Origin: Sambucus nigra
Lineage: Eukaryota > Streptophyta > Magnoliopsida > Dipsacales > Adoxaceae
Assembly (NCBI GenBank): GCA_949130495.1
Contig: CASBWL010000422.1
Coordinates: forward strand, 372,001 to 436,000
Length of the DNA: 64,000 nt
Direction: 5' to 3'
Part shown: positions 11,866-23,754 of the stretch, piece by piece
Layout of the letters: the number at the start of each line of letters is the position of its first letter
Position numbering within the stretch: the stretch's first letter is position 1
Program-made: the position numbers and the translations under genes
Notes under the pieces: model-generated
Told to the model about the DNA's origin: nothing
What the model saw: the letters and a program-made list of their open reading frames with translations, nothing else
The model's database searches: none

Positions 11866-12430
11866 AATAAACGAAATATTTTCAATGAAAATGATAACAA
11901 ATTAGTCAAGAAAAGGCCTAAACATTCTATGCATTAGATCCATAAAAGATGCGGGTGCATTGGTTAATTCAAATGACATTACGATAAATTCAAAATGTCC
12001 ACAACGAGTTAGAAAAGAAGTTTTTGGAATATCTTCTTTTCTAACATGCAATTGATGGTAATTAGATCCTAAAGACCTTTGGTCCTCGAAGTTGATCAAT
12101 TAGAGATCCTATTCTGGGTAACGAATATTTATTGTTAATAGTTACCGAGTTCAGTTTATGATAATCTATGCATAATCTAAAACTTCACATTTTTTGACAA
12201 ATAATACCGGATCTCCGTAAGGAGATGAAATTAGTCGAATACAACCTTTTTCTAAGAGGTAGTCTAATTGGGTACAGAGTTCTCGAAGTTCTAAATGAGC
12301 CATTCGATATGGTGGTATCGAAATAGGAAGTATATTAGGATAAATATTCATATTAAACTCGATTTCTTGGGAAGGAGGTAATCTTGGTAATTCTTTGAGA
12401 AAAACATCTTCTAATTGTTCCAAAAGATTT
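11866..12430 (-). pseudogene. D reverse transcriptase, decayed
   Basis: Two open pieces. The upstream piece (12166-12423) has PPYRMAHLELRELCTQLDYLLEKGCIR and SSPYGDPVLFVKK. The downstream piece (11902-12099) has [32 protein letters not shown]. These match the fingers and palm of gypsy RT, where the family usually reads [20 protein letters not shown]. PFG has become SFE here. The YVDD-type motif falls at or beyond the break after 11902. Frameshifts and stops make it inactive. Confidence 0.86.
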
Positions 12431-12454
12431 GGAATTAAATAAGAGATTTAAATT

Positions 12455-12850
12455 TTAAAAACTTGAGGGTTCAGACGGACCCGATCCTTGAAATACAAAA
12501 TAACAATTAGCTTCATTTCGAAAATAAATTTTCTTAGCTTGAGAATCGATATAAGCATGATGTATTGACAAAACATCCATTCCGATAATAATATCGAAAC
12601 CACAAATATCTAAAATTATTAAATTAACGAGCAGTGTTTCTAGACCAAACTGAATTCTACAATTGCTATCACCTTGTGTTGATGTATTAATTTCACATGT
12701 TGTTAATTCAATATCCAATGGAGTAGTTAAATATGTAAGTAGTAATTGCAATAATTTAGCTAGTCTAAGACTGATAAAGGAGTGTGTTGAACCTGAATCA
12801 AATAAAATATGCGAAGGAAGATATTGAAAAAATATCATACCTTCTATCAC
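12455..12850 (-). pseudogene. D aspartic protease
   Basis: A 131-codon open stretch with the retroviral-type active site FDSGSTHSFIS at about residues 17-27. The FDIIIGMDVLSIHHAYIDSQ block follows at about residues 84-103; it is the usual WLHHHRA-type region after the flap in Tekay-like proteases. The domain would cut the Gag-Pol polyprotein. It was originally part of a longer frame shared with gag and RT; the present ends are stop codons, so the piece is a fragment, though the active site is kept. Confidence 0.86.
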
Positions 12851-12879
12851 ATCATGGGAATTTCATGCAAGTAGTATTG

Positions 12880-14420
12880 CATAATTCTTTCCATGACTCG
12901 AGATTGGCACAATTTACTTAGCATGATTTGGATTAGGTTGATTTTGGATAGGATGGGATTTTTGATTTTGTGAGCATTTATTTAACTTACGACGGATTGA
13001 AATAGATTTTAACTTAGGACAATGTGGCAAGATAAGTCGTACTTAGTGACATTTATGACAACGAATTACTGAACGTGTTCTGTTATGACGGATTTTAGAA
13101 TAAGTTTTCCAATCAAGTTTGAATTACAGTGAGTTCAATAATGAGGTGGGGCTCCATAAACATGATTATTTCAAGTAATAGGGGGAGAAGATCGTATTAC
13201 GGTGGAAGAATTTTCTTACACCATTGTCATAATATTGATAAGTAGAGAATACTCACGAATTTGTAAAGGACCAATCGAGTTCTTAATTCTTTGATGTAAT
13301 CCGCTTTCAAATCTGTTGCAGTTAATTATCTCAGTATTTATATACTCAAGGGTGTAACGAGATAATTTGATAAATTTGGCCTCGTATTGGGCTACTGATA
13401 GATTAGCTTGTTGCAATTTTAAGAAATCAATAGTTTGTTGATCTCACTCAGCCTAGGGAAAATACTTTTCGAAGAAAATCTCCTCAAATTGATCCCAAGT
13501 AAAATTAACAACGTTTTGATTACATGACACCACTTGCCACCAGAAATAAGATTCACTCAAACATATATGCTGATAAAGTTATTCGGAGGTTAGTAGCTAT
13601 ACCTACTCCATTCAGAATTTTCACAATCTAGCGTATCCATTTCTCAGCTTCAGTGGTACGTGACTTTTCAAGAAAAGATAAAGGTCGTTGTCTTAAATTT
13701 TTTTTAAAAGCATTAATCCTATGGATTTACTTGAAATTATCCTTTGTAGTAGAACGAGTAGTTTTTTGTAGTCGGGCCAAAGAAGTAAGTTCCCGAATAC
13801 ATCGCATGATTATTTCAGTTTGAGTCTGTTCAGTTAGAAGAAAAGTTATGTCACAAGCCAATTATATTATACATGAAAAGTTATATGATACATCGAAGTT
13901 ATATATCACAGACTACTACTAAATTAGTGCAACTATATGAATTAGTTACTCTCCTAAGGTTCATTATGGCACACTATACACAATACTTCATTATACTTAG
14001 CTATATTAGGAGACAACTTTTAGCTTTGATTTTTAGGTAGGAACAACAGCTTCGTCACTGGAACTAGATTCTAGACTGACTAAATAGTCTTCCTGACCTC
14101 GAGAACCATCAGTAGAGTCATCATTAGTACCAAGCGAGTAGTCACCATGCAGTTCACCATTTTACGTTGCATCGTGGTACATAGGTGGAGTAGGCGGGGA
14201 ATCTGCGAGTGAAAGATTTATGCTTCTTGAAATATCACTAGATAATTCACATAATTATCAACCTTCCTCATAACTTGAATATCACCTAGAACTCTATTCA
14301 TTGGCACTAACCTTTTAACATCACTACTAGCGCCTGCCCAGTCCTCTTCTACTGAACAAATAATCTCTAGTAAGTTTGCCAATGCTTCCCCTCGAACTCT
14401 AGTTTCCAAACGATTGTTTG
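12880..14420 (-). pseudogene. D gag, with zinc-knuckle remnant
   Basis: The clearest open part is 13216-13416: QQANLSVAQYEAKFIKLSRYTLEYI, then RFESGLHQRIKNSI. This matches the Retrotrans_gag region of plant gypsy elements (usually VxEYExEFxxLSRYAPEMV). A CCHC-like remnant lies near 13030-13070. The N-terminal part may include the short open stretch 14218-14409, about 140 bases downstream of the primer site. Gag would form the particle. Multiple stops are present. Confidence 0.75.
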
Positions 14421-14549
14421 GCTCAATAGTTACATTGAATAAAATTAAATTACCATAATAAAAAAGTTACGACTAGATAAAATAACTAATATCGTATTTC
14501 TTTTCCAGTATAGAATGCTAACCCGAAGATATGTTTAAATTTAAAACAT

Positions 14550-14561
14550 GCTCTGATACCG
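14550..14561 (-). promoter_or_regulatory. Element D primer-binding site (Met-initiator tRNA type)
   Basis: Read on the minus strand this is CGGTATCAGAGC, one mismatch from the standard TGGTATCAGAGC complementary to plant initiator tRNA-Met. It sits 3 bases inside the LTR edge at 14565, where minus-strand DNA synthesis would start. Confidence 0.85.
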
Positions 14562-14564
14562 ACA

Positions 14565-17448
14565 TGACACACCCCGCCTTTTGGTATTAATGAACAAGAA
14601 GTATACATAAAGCAATGGATTAACGTTATGGTGGAATAACATAATTTATTCATTATTAAAGTAGTTTACATAAGGTAGTACCACTGAAGGGGTGAGTTAC
14701 ATATTTAGTACATACTATAATGTAGAAAATTGAAAAGCACAACTCCTTACTCACATCTAGCTTATTCTCTACCCACACAGTTACGTATGAAAATAGGTGA
14801 CCGATATCTATCTCTAAAAGTAATATATATTATCCTCTTTCTCTAGGTTCATATGGAGGAAAAAGGAATTAGCACAAATATGCTAAGCTAGTTTTACCAG
14901 TTCTATAACTAGTATACATATAGATGAGAGTTGGAGTGTGTATAGAATCAGTGTTTTAGCAAGACTAAAAAAATAAAGCTTATAATACCATTCTTATGAG
15001 TTTATAACGAAAAATAAGGTTCTTTGAACTAATCATCCCATACTTACCAGTTCATTAAGGATCAAAAAATAAAATCAAGGATATTTGAACTAATAATCCC
15101 GTACTTACCAGTTCACTAAGGGGTATATAAATAATTAAGCCATCAGTAAAACCAAATAATAATAATCAACCCAAAACCTTTGGAGAAATGTAACCGGATA
15201 GGTACACAATTAAAGTGGCACTCATATGTATGTAGCAATAAATCCAATCTATCAATCATCTGAGACCATTAGGCCAAGTAGAAAGTTTTGGGGGATAACA
15301 CGCCAGTTTACATCCTAGTTAATACTCATGCTCAAAATATAAATATTAGCACAAAAGTGCAAGGGTGAACTGAATCAATAAGAAACATGATATTAGTATT
15401 TGGTTAGAAGGGTCGAATTGGTCCATATTCAAATTTAAATACCAATGATATTTAATAAAATATGTAATATGGCAGTATTATAACATGCACATACTAAGAT
15501 TAAATAGGGGCTATTACACGGTGATATTTATAGCTGTATGCCCAAAAACGCAAAGTGTACTATTAAAATGGAAGAAAAACCTACTTGATCAGTATATTGT
15601 ATGACTTTATATATAACAAGAGGATATAGGGAGGAGATGGTACTTGGTTCTCTGTATACAATGTTTATGTTTATATGTATTTGGGATTAGGTCAGTCAGT
15701 TTATACAAAAAGATGTATCTTTTACATTTTCGAAAGATTAATTGCAAATACTTTGGAACTTTAAAATACTGAACCTAAGGTCATATTTGAACTTGGTGAA
15801 AGAGACTTTTTGTTTTAAAATATTCTGAAGTATTCATAGATAAAGTTTGGGGATGAAATTCATAAGTTAAAAAATTCAGGAGGGGACAAATTGTAATTTA
15901 GGAAAAATATTTCTAAGTTAAAACCTCATTTTTCCATAACTTAGGATAAGATAATCCAAACACAGCATTACCTTATATAATTTAGACCACAAAATAGAAT
16001 AAAAATATTGGAAAAAATTTCAAAAAATTCTAATTGGCCACCCCTCACACGCTAGGTCAAGGTTTCTGGTAAAAAAATCATCTTTTTCCCCTCGATAGTT
16101 GACTTTAGGGTTTCTGATTTTTGACCTTGAATAACTCCTTCATTTACAAACCATTTGATATGATTTCTAAACAAAATCACCTACTTGCAAATATATCGGT
16201 TTTGTGGATTGAGATGTAGTATATCTCAAGTTTCATAACTGTGTGTTTTACACAAAATTTAACAGTTCTTAGCAAACTCACCAAATTGCAAAAATATAGG
16301 TTTAGTGGATTGACATGCAGTATATCTCAAGTTTCATAACTGTGTGTTTTACATAAAATTTTACCTAACATTCGTGGATTTTAATGATATGGAGGGGATT
16401 CTTTTGAACATAATTTGTTTTCTGTTATGTGTAGGAGTAATTTGGTTTCGATTTCAAGGTTTGAGATGGATTATACAGGGATAATTTAAGATTTTCAATT
16501 TTCTAGTTCAAAATACACTTTCAATCAACTTAATGTCGTTAAATATATTCATGGCATTTTATCATTACAGTCGAGTGCCCGAGGTTCTAATGAAGATATT
16601 CAAAGCTTTAAACTTGAGTTTTGATCATTATTTGAAAGTTTACCATTGAAGCTCAACCTTTAATGGTGGAAACTTCATAATTTTCACATTAAGGTTATTT
16701 TTAACGTAAAATTTCATACTATTTTGAGCTATTCTAGCATTATAACAACACAGAAAATGATTGAAACTAAAAGAAATGAATATAGTACATAAAATCATGG
16801 AGTTCTTGTTTTGAGTGAAAATGTCCAGTTTTGAAACTTCTGTTTGAGTGAGTTTAAATTGAGGATTTCGTGGGGGTATTTATAAGATTTGAGCAATGGA
16901 GTTCATTGATGGAAAAGCGATGTGGATTTGAACTGATATTGTGAGATTTTCAACTTAGGTTTTGTTCCTCACATGTGTGAATGGTGTACACATGTGATTC
17001 TTGACTATTTGTGCTAATGTGTGACCTTATTTGGATAGGGGTTTTTATGAAATTAGCGAAACCTTGGTGTTTGGTCTTTGGTTGGTCATATATATGCACT
17101 TATAGCCTTAAAAGTGTACGTGTTATAAAGTATAGGGGTACTTGTAAAATTTTAGAAAGTTTGAAGGCCTGAAATTATAATTTTGTCCTGGTTTATGTTT
17201 AAAGGATTGATTTGATATAAAGTTCAAGTTTAGGAGTGAAGTATAAGTTAATTTATGTTGCTTTGAAGTTTTTAGGGGATATTTTATAATTATTAAAACT
17301 TCAAGGGGTCTAGGTCAATTTAGTAAAGTTATAGGGCTTAAAGTACAATTTTTCTTCTTTAGACTACTTTTGAATTTGAATACTTTATAAGGGTTGAAAA
17401 AGTGACTGTAAGCAATTAGCGTCGATTTTGAAAATCTCGATTATTATA
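14565..17448 (-). repeat. Element D 5' LTR
   Basis: A 2.9 kb non-coding, AT-rich block between the primer site (plus-strand edge TGACACACCCCGCC) and the junction with element A at 17448. Its far end matches the truncated copy at 9499-9602. Inside are two near-identical stretches around 16190-16250 and 16300-16360 (ATATCTCAAGTTTCATAACT), an internal duplication of roughly 110 bases period. No gene is visible. Confidence 0.82.
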
Positions 17449-17464
17449 GAAGGTGCGACCACTA

Positions 17465-17900
17465 GTGGTGTTTGAAATGGATGTCCCTATGGGTACTTGG
17501 CTGAGATGCCTAATGAAGAAAGTAAGCTTCTTTATGATGGACAAGAATGTATTATCGTCCTACAATATCACCTTCGGCAGATTATCGCTCCAATAATTCG
17601 AGGTGGTTCCCTCCACCATTCACTAAATGGTAAAATTCTCGACTCCTGATGGGGTAGGGGAAGTCCAAGGTGACAAGGTTGACGCAAGAGAGTGTTACTT
17701 CTGCAGGGAAAAGCAAATGGAGGCCTATAAGAAGCTCATAAACTCCAATATTATTAACACGCTTGACCCAAGGGATGAGAGGAAACTGAAGAAGGGATAG
17801 GTCGTAGAGGAGGTAGAATCCATTGTCCTTAATGAGGACGAGCTAAAAAAACCAACCCAATCGTCTCATCATTCAATAAAGAGGTGAAAGGTTAATAGAT
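17465..17900 (+). pseudogene. A protease C-terminal part and linker
   Basis: The plus frames give fragments equivalent to E's protease end: MDVPMGTWLRCLMKK-like, then FFMMDKNVLSSYNITFG, a VVPSTIH-type block, and an Arg-Glu-Cys-Tyr segment (RECYFCREKQMEAYK). In this lineage that segment links protease to RT. The active-site Asp would lie upstream, beyond element D. Stops at several places mark it as dead. Confidence 0.72.
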
Positions 17901-18059
17901 ATGCTGACTAAGAGTTAAATCATCTCCGTATGGATCCATGGGGATATGACGGGGATTGACCCCTAAGTTATCTGCCATCAACAAAACAATTATATGCCAA
18001 GCCACTGAAGCAAAGGAGAAGGACCTATGCCAGAGATAGGTACGAGGTGGTCGTGTTTA

Positions 18060-18904
18060 TTCACAAAGTTCACTACCTGAATTGGTTGTCTAATGTTGTG
18101 ATTGTCCAGAAAGGATAATGGGAAATGGAGAATGTGTGTAGACTTCAAGGACTTAAACAAGTCCTGCCCAAAAAATAGCTTCCCTTTAGACCGGATAGAT
18201 CAAATAGTGGATACCACGGCTAAGCACGAACTGATGAGCTTCATGGGTGATTATTGGGGGTAAAATCATAATTCATGCACGAGGACGATGCCAAGAAGAC
18301 ATCCTTTATCCTCGATAAAGGAACCTACTGCTATAAGGTCATGCCAGTCAGTCTTAAAAATGCGTGAGAAACCTATAAAAGGTTGGTCAATAAATTATTC
18401 CAAGATGAAATTGGAAAAACTATGGAGGTTTATGTTGATGATATGCTGATGAAGAGACTTAAGGCCGAGCATCACGTGGCCGACCGTAAGAGGACGTTGG
18501 ACACTATGTATCTCTCTAAGATGAAGTTGAATTCGACCAAGTACGTATTTGGCGTCAGCGCAGGAAAGTTCCTCGACTTCATTATCAATCAAAGGGGGAC
18601 TGAGGCAAACTCAGAGAAAATTAAGGCATTGGTAGATATGAAGACACCAAAGACAATAAAGGACTCGCTGAGGTTGACAGAGAAAGTTGATGCTCTCAAT
18701 CGCTTCGTCTCTAAGGACATCAATAAGTGTCTGCCGTTATTTAAGATATTAAGAAAGCATTCATCTAAGACGATGAATGTGAAAAGTCTTTTCAATATTA
18801 GGATCCCTGATGTTGTTGTCTCGACTCACTCAGGGGGGAAGGTATTTTTATATTTGGTAGTATCTGAGTCATTCATCAGAGTTGCAATTGTACGAGATGA
18901 TTAG
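18060..18904 (+). pseudogene. A reverse transcriptase
   Basis: Pieces in order: a VDFKDLNKSCPK block near 18140-18175, PLDRID, then SFMGDYWG near 18238 where the first catalytic motif should be, followed by DAKKTSFI and the long open stretch 18383-18904. That stretch carries the second catalytic motif, MEVYVDDMLMK (YVDD), then KFLDFIINQRGTEAN and the connection domain. The usual FMD of the first motif reads FMG, so the first catalytic Asp is not in its normal place. Stops occur near 18260 and 18365. It is the copy enzyme of element A, now inactive. Confidence 0.85.
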
Positions 18905-19740
18905 GGGGTTCAAAATCCTGCATATTTCAACTGTAAGGCTCTTTAAGGGGACGAGATATAGTATCCCAAGATGTATAAACAATCATATGCTCTGATCCAG
19001 GCCTCTAGAAAAGTGAAGCCCTATGTTCAACCTTATAACATGGTGGTACCAGTCACACTCCTTTGAGGCAAGTCATCCGTAAACTGAGAAATCGGGTAGG
19101 CTGAAGGCTTCGTCAATCGAGTTATGAGAGTTTGATATCATTTATCAGATAAGAAATGCGATCAAAGGGTAGACAATCATCAATTTTTTGGCAAAATCCA
19201 CTTGGGTTAAGGCCGATTTTAAAGAATATGATACTACAGTATTATCTGGAAAATTGGGTCCGGCATTGGATGATGACGAGAGAGTCGACCCTATAAAAAA
19301 CTATGTTTTATTTCAAGTACAACCCAATTTGTAGATTATTTATGGATGACTCCTTCGAAAGAGACATAAGTGGAGGATTAATATTGTTGGCCCCTTACAG
19401 AACCCATATTGAATACCCTCTAAGATTTAGTTTTAAAGATTTGAATAATGACTCTGAATATGAAGCCTTGTTGGTTGGCCTCTCCTTAGATAAGGTATGA
19501 AACGTCAACCACATGACAGTGCACAGTGACTCGCACCTAGTGGTGAACTAAATCCTAGGAATTTATGAGGCTAATGATGAGAAAATAGCAAAGTACTTGA
19601 CAAGAGTAAAGAAGGTGACGGACAACTTCAAGTAAGTGAAGGTAAAAAGAATACCTCAGCTTAAAAACAACTAGGTTGACATGTTGGCGAGATTATCCTC
19701 GACTACGAGAATAGAGATCAGGCGGACGTTTCACTTGAGA
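18905..19740 (+). pseudogene. A RNase H and second (archaeal-type) RNase H
   Basis: After the connection domain, fragments of the first RNase H lie between 18905 and 19200. The clear open piece 19303-19500 contains LFMDDSFERDISGGLILLAP and then LNNDSEYEALLVGLSLDKV. This matches the archaeal-type RNase H (aRNH) found in Tat/Ogre elements, with the first acidic residue in MDDS and the conserved NNxxEYEAL block. A second acidic site (VHSDSHLVVN-like) follows near 19525. Stops break all parts. Confidence 0.82.
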
Positions 19741-19799
19741 TTCTACAGAGACCACGTATTGAGGAGGTCAACAACGGGATAGAGTTTTTCTCAAACTTG

Positions 19800-20924
19800 A
19801 ACTTGAGAGACTCATGGATGGATTATTTGGTCAAATACATCAGAGATGGGGAACTCACAGACAAAAAAGTGAAGAGAAATAAACTCAGATATTGGGTGGA
19901 GAAGTTCACTATTACAGGAGACGTTCTCTAAAAAAAAGGTTTCTTGTTGCCTCTCCTTAGATGTGCCCATCCTATAGAGGTTATCGATGTCCTATGTGAC
20001 ATCCATGAGTGGTATCGTGCAAGCCACACTGGAAGAAGACTTATCCTAAAGAGGATAGTGACACATGGGTATTGGTGGCCGATCCTTGCTTGGGATGTGG
20101 ACGACCATGTGAAAAAATGCGATAAGTATCAGTGGTATGCGAGTATTCCCCACTAAACTCATTAGCCACTCTCGTCTATTACTTCCTCAAAAGAACTAGG
20201 TGGATATCAATATCTGATTGTAGACATTGATTACTTTTGTAAATGGGTGGAAGTAGAAGCCATGGACTCCATTACTAAAGTGAGGAGATTCAAGTCTATT
20301 TGGGGAAACATCATCTGCAGGTATGGCCTACCCAATATGCTCATCTTAGACAGTAGGAAATAGTTCAAAAATAAATCCTTAGAAGAATATTGTGAAAGAA
20401 CGGGGATAAAGTAATTCTAATCTATGCCTGGACAGCCCCAAGCTAACGGCCAACCCGAAGTCACTAATAGGATGATATTAGATAGCATTTAAAATGAACT
20501 GGAATATGTTAATGGATTGTGGATGGAGGAATTGCATGAAATCCTATGGGCTTACAGGATGATAGAGAGAATGCCTATAGGCAAGACACCATTCATGCTA
20601 GCCTACAGATCAAAGGAAGTAATCCCCACCGAAGTTAGCTTTTATAGTCACAGAGTCCAGACTTACAAAACTAAGACCAATAATGAAGAAATGAGGCTTG
20701 ACCTAAACCTGATAGTGGAAAGACGAGAGGACGTTGAGGTCAGACAGGTGGCATATCAACAGAGAACGAACAAATTCTATAATAATAGGGTGAAGGCAAA
20801 ATGGGAGAACCCATTTTGTGTCACTGAAGAGGTCGTCCCTGGAAAATACAAACTAGATAACCTAGAGGGAGAGACTTTCTCCAATCCATTGAACATAGAT
20901 CATTTAAAAAGATACTATCAGTGA
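19800..20924 (+). pseudogene. A integrase
   Basis: The open piece 19944-20156 carries the zinc-finger region (DIHEWYRASHTGRR, then HVKKCDKYQWYA: H-H-C-C). The core follows with VDIDYFCKWVEVEAM near 20220, the second acidic region near 20345 (LDSRK-F, where SDNGTQF is usual), and GQPQANGQPEVTNR near 20435-20470. The last open piece, 20517-20924, contains the C-terminal domain and ends LNIDHLKRYYQ, the normal end of Tat pol. The stop at 20922-20924 is therefore likely the genuine pol terminus. Internal stops and the altered second acidic motif mean loss of function. Confidence 0.87.
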
Positions 20925-21217
20925 TCATGTAACTTTAACAAATTGTAACATGGCTCAAATACTTGTATGACAATAGTATTTTGTAAGAAAGTTCATCTGA
21001 TTAATGAATGAGAAAATAAAATTTATGCTTCATATTTGTGTTCTTTGATGATTGTAGTAGAGTTTGGATGATGTTAAACTATCCTCTAGTCGTAAATCAT
21101 TGTAGATGATATGAGATTTCATGAAAATATTTATCTCGTCCATGAAATCTCAATAACACCGGGAGGGGGGGACGAGTGTAATAATATCACTTAAGTGGTG
21201 AAAATGCAACTTATAAA
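20925..21217 (+). other. A 3' untranslated region with G-rich tract and small inverted repeat
   Basis: Non-coding. An inverted repeat (GAGATTTCATG at about 21113-21123 and CATGAAATCTC at about 21141-21151) precedes a purine run GGGAGGGGGGGA near 21162-21173. The run resembles a polypurine tract; TGTAATAATATC follows it and could be an LTR start. Because tandem repeats follow, I cannot separate LTR from 3' UTR. Confidence 0.5.
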
Positions 21218-21297
21218 ATCATTTAATGGTTATATAAACACCACTATGTGGTAACCTCAGAGTTAAACCTCTCTCATTGAAGATGAAAGTGTATGAT

Positions 21298-21615
21298 CCC
21301 TACACCAAATCTACCGAATTGTCACGGTCATTGACCATGACAAGTCCAACATGTCAAGGTCAATGACCATGACAAGTCTGGGGGTCACAATGTTTGTTAT
21401 CATAGACTTATCACGGTCATTGATCGTAATTAGTTCATTAGATTTTTCATGATCATGTCACGGTCTTTGACCTCGAAAAGTTTTGTCACGGTTAAAGACT
21501 GTGACAAACCCGTGGTAATCTTTAAAAAATGGTCACGATCATTGACTGTGATAATTCCGTGATAAGTATTATTTATGACGGACTTGTCACGGTCATCGAC
21601 CGTGATAATTATGGG
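21298..21615. repeat. K left subterminal repeats
   Basis: Many copies, in both orientations, of a motif close to GTCACGGTCATTGACCGTGAC, itself an inverted repeat. Examples start near 21317, 21354, 21410, 21455, 21484, 21530 and 21588. In En/Spm elements such subterminal repeats bind the second transposon protein (TNPA type). Confidence 0.85.
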
Positions 21616-21903
21616 AAGAATTGAAAAAAAATCTGTTGGGTAGTATGGCCACTGCCACTGCCCAATAGTATATTTGTACCTGTTATAGCAACGTTGTACC
21701 TGTTCAAACAACATATATCCAAAAAAAATAGAGATAATGGAAATATAAATTCAAAATAATATGCATCACGATATAATCCAAATATAATAAATTAAAATAA
21801 TTCAATTCAAATAATGTCAATACATGTCTATGGTAGGTCTGAGGAAGTGGATAGGCTAGATGATATACTAATTGATACACCCTTGAATATGCATTGTGCC
21901 GCA

Positions 21904-23445
21904 TTATTCGAGAAACCACAATATGGAGTTTTCCTTCCCGGGTATCACATGCATGACGAGCACCCTGGCCTCGATGTCTTGAAGCGTACGTCCATGAACT
22001 GGTATACTCTGGATAGTATTCGGGTCCCTCAACCCCCGCCCTATTCGTTGGCCATCAAATATGTCCTGTATAAACACGCTCGGCCAACCAATTGTCATCA
22101 TTAGTTGGTCAAAGGGAGCCAAATAGGGGACTGGATCATCAGAGTTCGCACGTGTCGGCAATGAAGCAGCGAGGTCCACATCCTCGTCCTCCTCCACTAC
22201 CTTCTCCTTCCCTTTCCCCTTACGATTTTTGCCCAACAAACGATTTATGAATGATAACATATCTTGGATCATCGCCTCCAAACGGGATAGCTTCGCGTCA
22301 TACGAGTCCACCGTTCGAGCCAACCCAGTGTTACTCATCTCCAATCCGATGATCCAAGATTTGGCCACCCGCGAGATCACCCCCTTGTCCTCCCCTTGTG
22401 ATCAGCGCCAAGCACTTGACTGAGTGCGTCCGTGGACAAAGATCTCTTGTCAGCATCAAACTGTGACTCATGCAGTTCCTTAAGCTTTGCCTGAAACGAA
22501 AAAAGCACATGATTAGTTAAATAAGTAAATAAAAAAATTATAACGTAATTAACAAAAATTAAATTATCGGATTACGTACAATCATGGATGCAATAATTGG
22601 GGACACCTCTTCATCCTTCCCCTTCTTCGTCTGAATAGCCACATAAACATCGAGCCTATGTAGCCTACCCCCAGGGCCACTCCCCGTCCCTTGAAATAAA
22701 TTATTCCAAATTAGTATCGGCCCCTCAAAGTAAAATAACGCAGAATAACATATTTCTGTAATTGTAAAAAAATAAAATCCTACCATCATCCTATTCTCCA
22801 CCTCGGCGTAAGACATTCGGTCGGAGTAGTGCACGTCCATCTTTTTTACCCGATTTCCGTCCCCGATTGGCGAGATGCCAATTGTCGCTCCTCGATCTCA
22901 TTGTCAATGAACTTTTGCCATTCTGCCAATGAGATCGGCTCCTTCGACTGGACGGAGTCACGCATTCGGATAATAGAGTCTCGAGTCTTCCCAAAGTACC
23001 GGGTCCACATATCTTTCTTCCATGTCTTGTGTTGCTCCCTTAACTACTCCAAGACGGAATTGCGTAGTTTTGGGGCCAGGCTGAATCGTTCTTATCCAAC
23101 AAATAAAATGTTAGTTGCGAATAAACATAAATATAAATTTAAATTTAAATTTAAATATTCATATAAATATAAATATAAATACATTACCTGTAGTGCCGCC
23201 CAAATAGGTAACTTGAGCTAATTTGGCACCTCCCTCCAATTAGTGTACCCCGGGCCGATGATCGTCTTTACCAGCTCAAGGAATCTCTCTAATATCCCTA
23301 TCTTGTTCTCAATGTCCATCCCCAATTTTCCATATTTGGGGAGCCTAGGGGCTGAAGATCCCATGTCACCTCCGCTAGCACTGAGCCGAGACGACATCAT
23401 CATAATTAACATCATCATCCTCGCCTTAATACCTGAAGGAGACAT
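21904..23445 (-). pseudogene. K second gene: Transposase_24 (Ptta/En/Spm) protein, intron-containing
   Basis: Exon pieces in order from 23445: a Ser/Gly-rich start; KYGKLGMDIENKIGILERF and GPGYTNWREVP (23218-23445); an NDSAWPQNYAIPSW stretch near 23060; an EPISLAEWQKFIDNEIEERQL-like stretch near 22900; PGGRLHRLDVYVAIQTKKG near 22640-22680; and AKLKELHESQFDADK near 22440-22490. This order matches the plant Ptta/En/Spm transposase-associated domain. A clean intron lies at 22491-22579 (GTACGT to TTTCAG); another spans the AT repeat near 23090-23185. The coiled-coil-like end (22000-22380) has KGKGKEKVVEEDED. In related elements it binds subterminal repeats. Stops in several exons suggest decay; some may reflect my exon guesses. 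Confidence 0.72.
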
Positions 23446-23754
23446 TTTCTGTAAAAAAATATTGTTATTAGTACAAATCCAAATGAATTAGAAGAAGATA
23501 TGCAAATATGTACAATTACTACAAATCCAAATGAATTATTATTGTTTAACACCTCAATTCTGAATTCCAAAATAACAACATCTAACTCATAATATGTACA
23601 ATTACTGAAAATCCGAAACCTCCCCACTCCCACCCCTACTGCCCACACACACGCGAACTACACAAGAGTGAAAATGATAAAGTGCAAATCAATTAAAAGA
23701 ATTAAAAATGGATTGATAAAGTACAAATTGGAATATTTATTAGAAATTGAAAAA

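Larger units (their letters stand above)
9499..17448 (-). mobile_element. Element D: Tekay/Del-like Ty3/gypsy retrotransposon
   Basis: Read on the minus strand from 17448: a 2.9 kb 5' LTR, a Met-initiator-type primer site, gag, zinc knuckle, protease, reverse transcriptase, RNase H, integrase with C-terminal extension, a purine tract, and the first 104 bases of the 3' LTR. The rest of the 3' LTR is displaced by element C. The order PR-RT-RH-INT is the gypsy order. The C-terminal motif set (ELSNVHNVFHVSQL and REVKNLKNK) is that of plant chromoviruses such as Tekay. All coding parts carry stops or frameshifts. It interrupts element A at 17448/17449. Confidence 0.88.

Noticed and set aside
14565..17448. 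Possible host intergenic DNA
   Set aside because: The primer site at one edge and the match of the other edge to 9499-9602 show it is the LTR of D.
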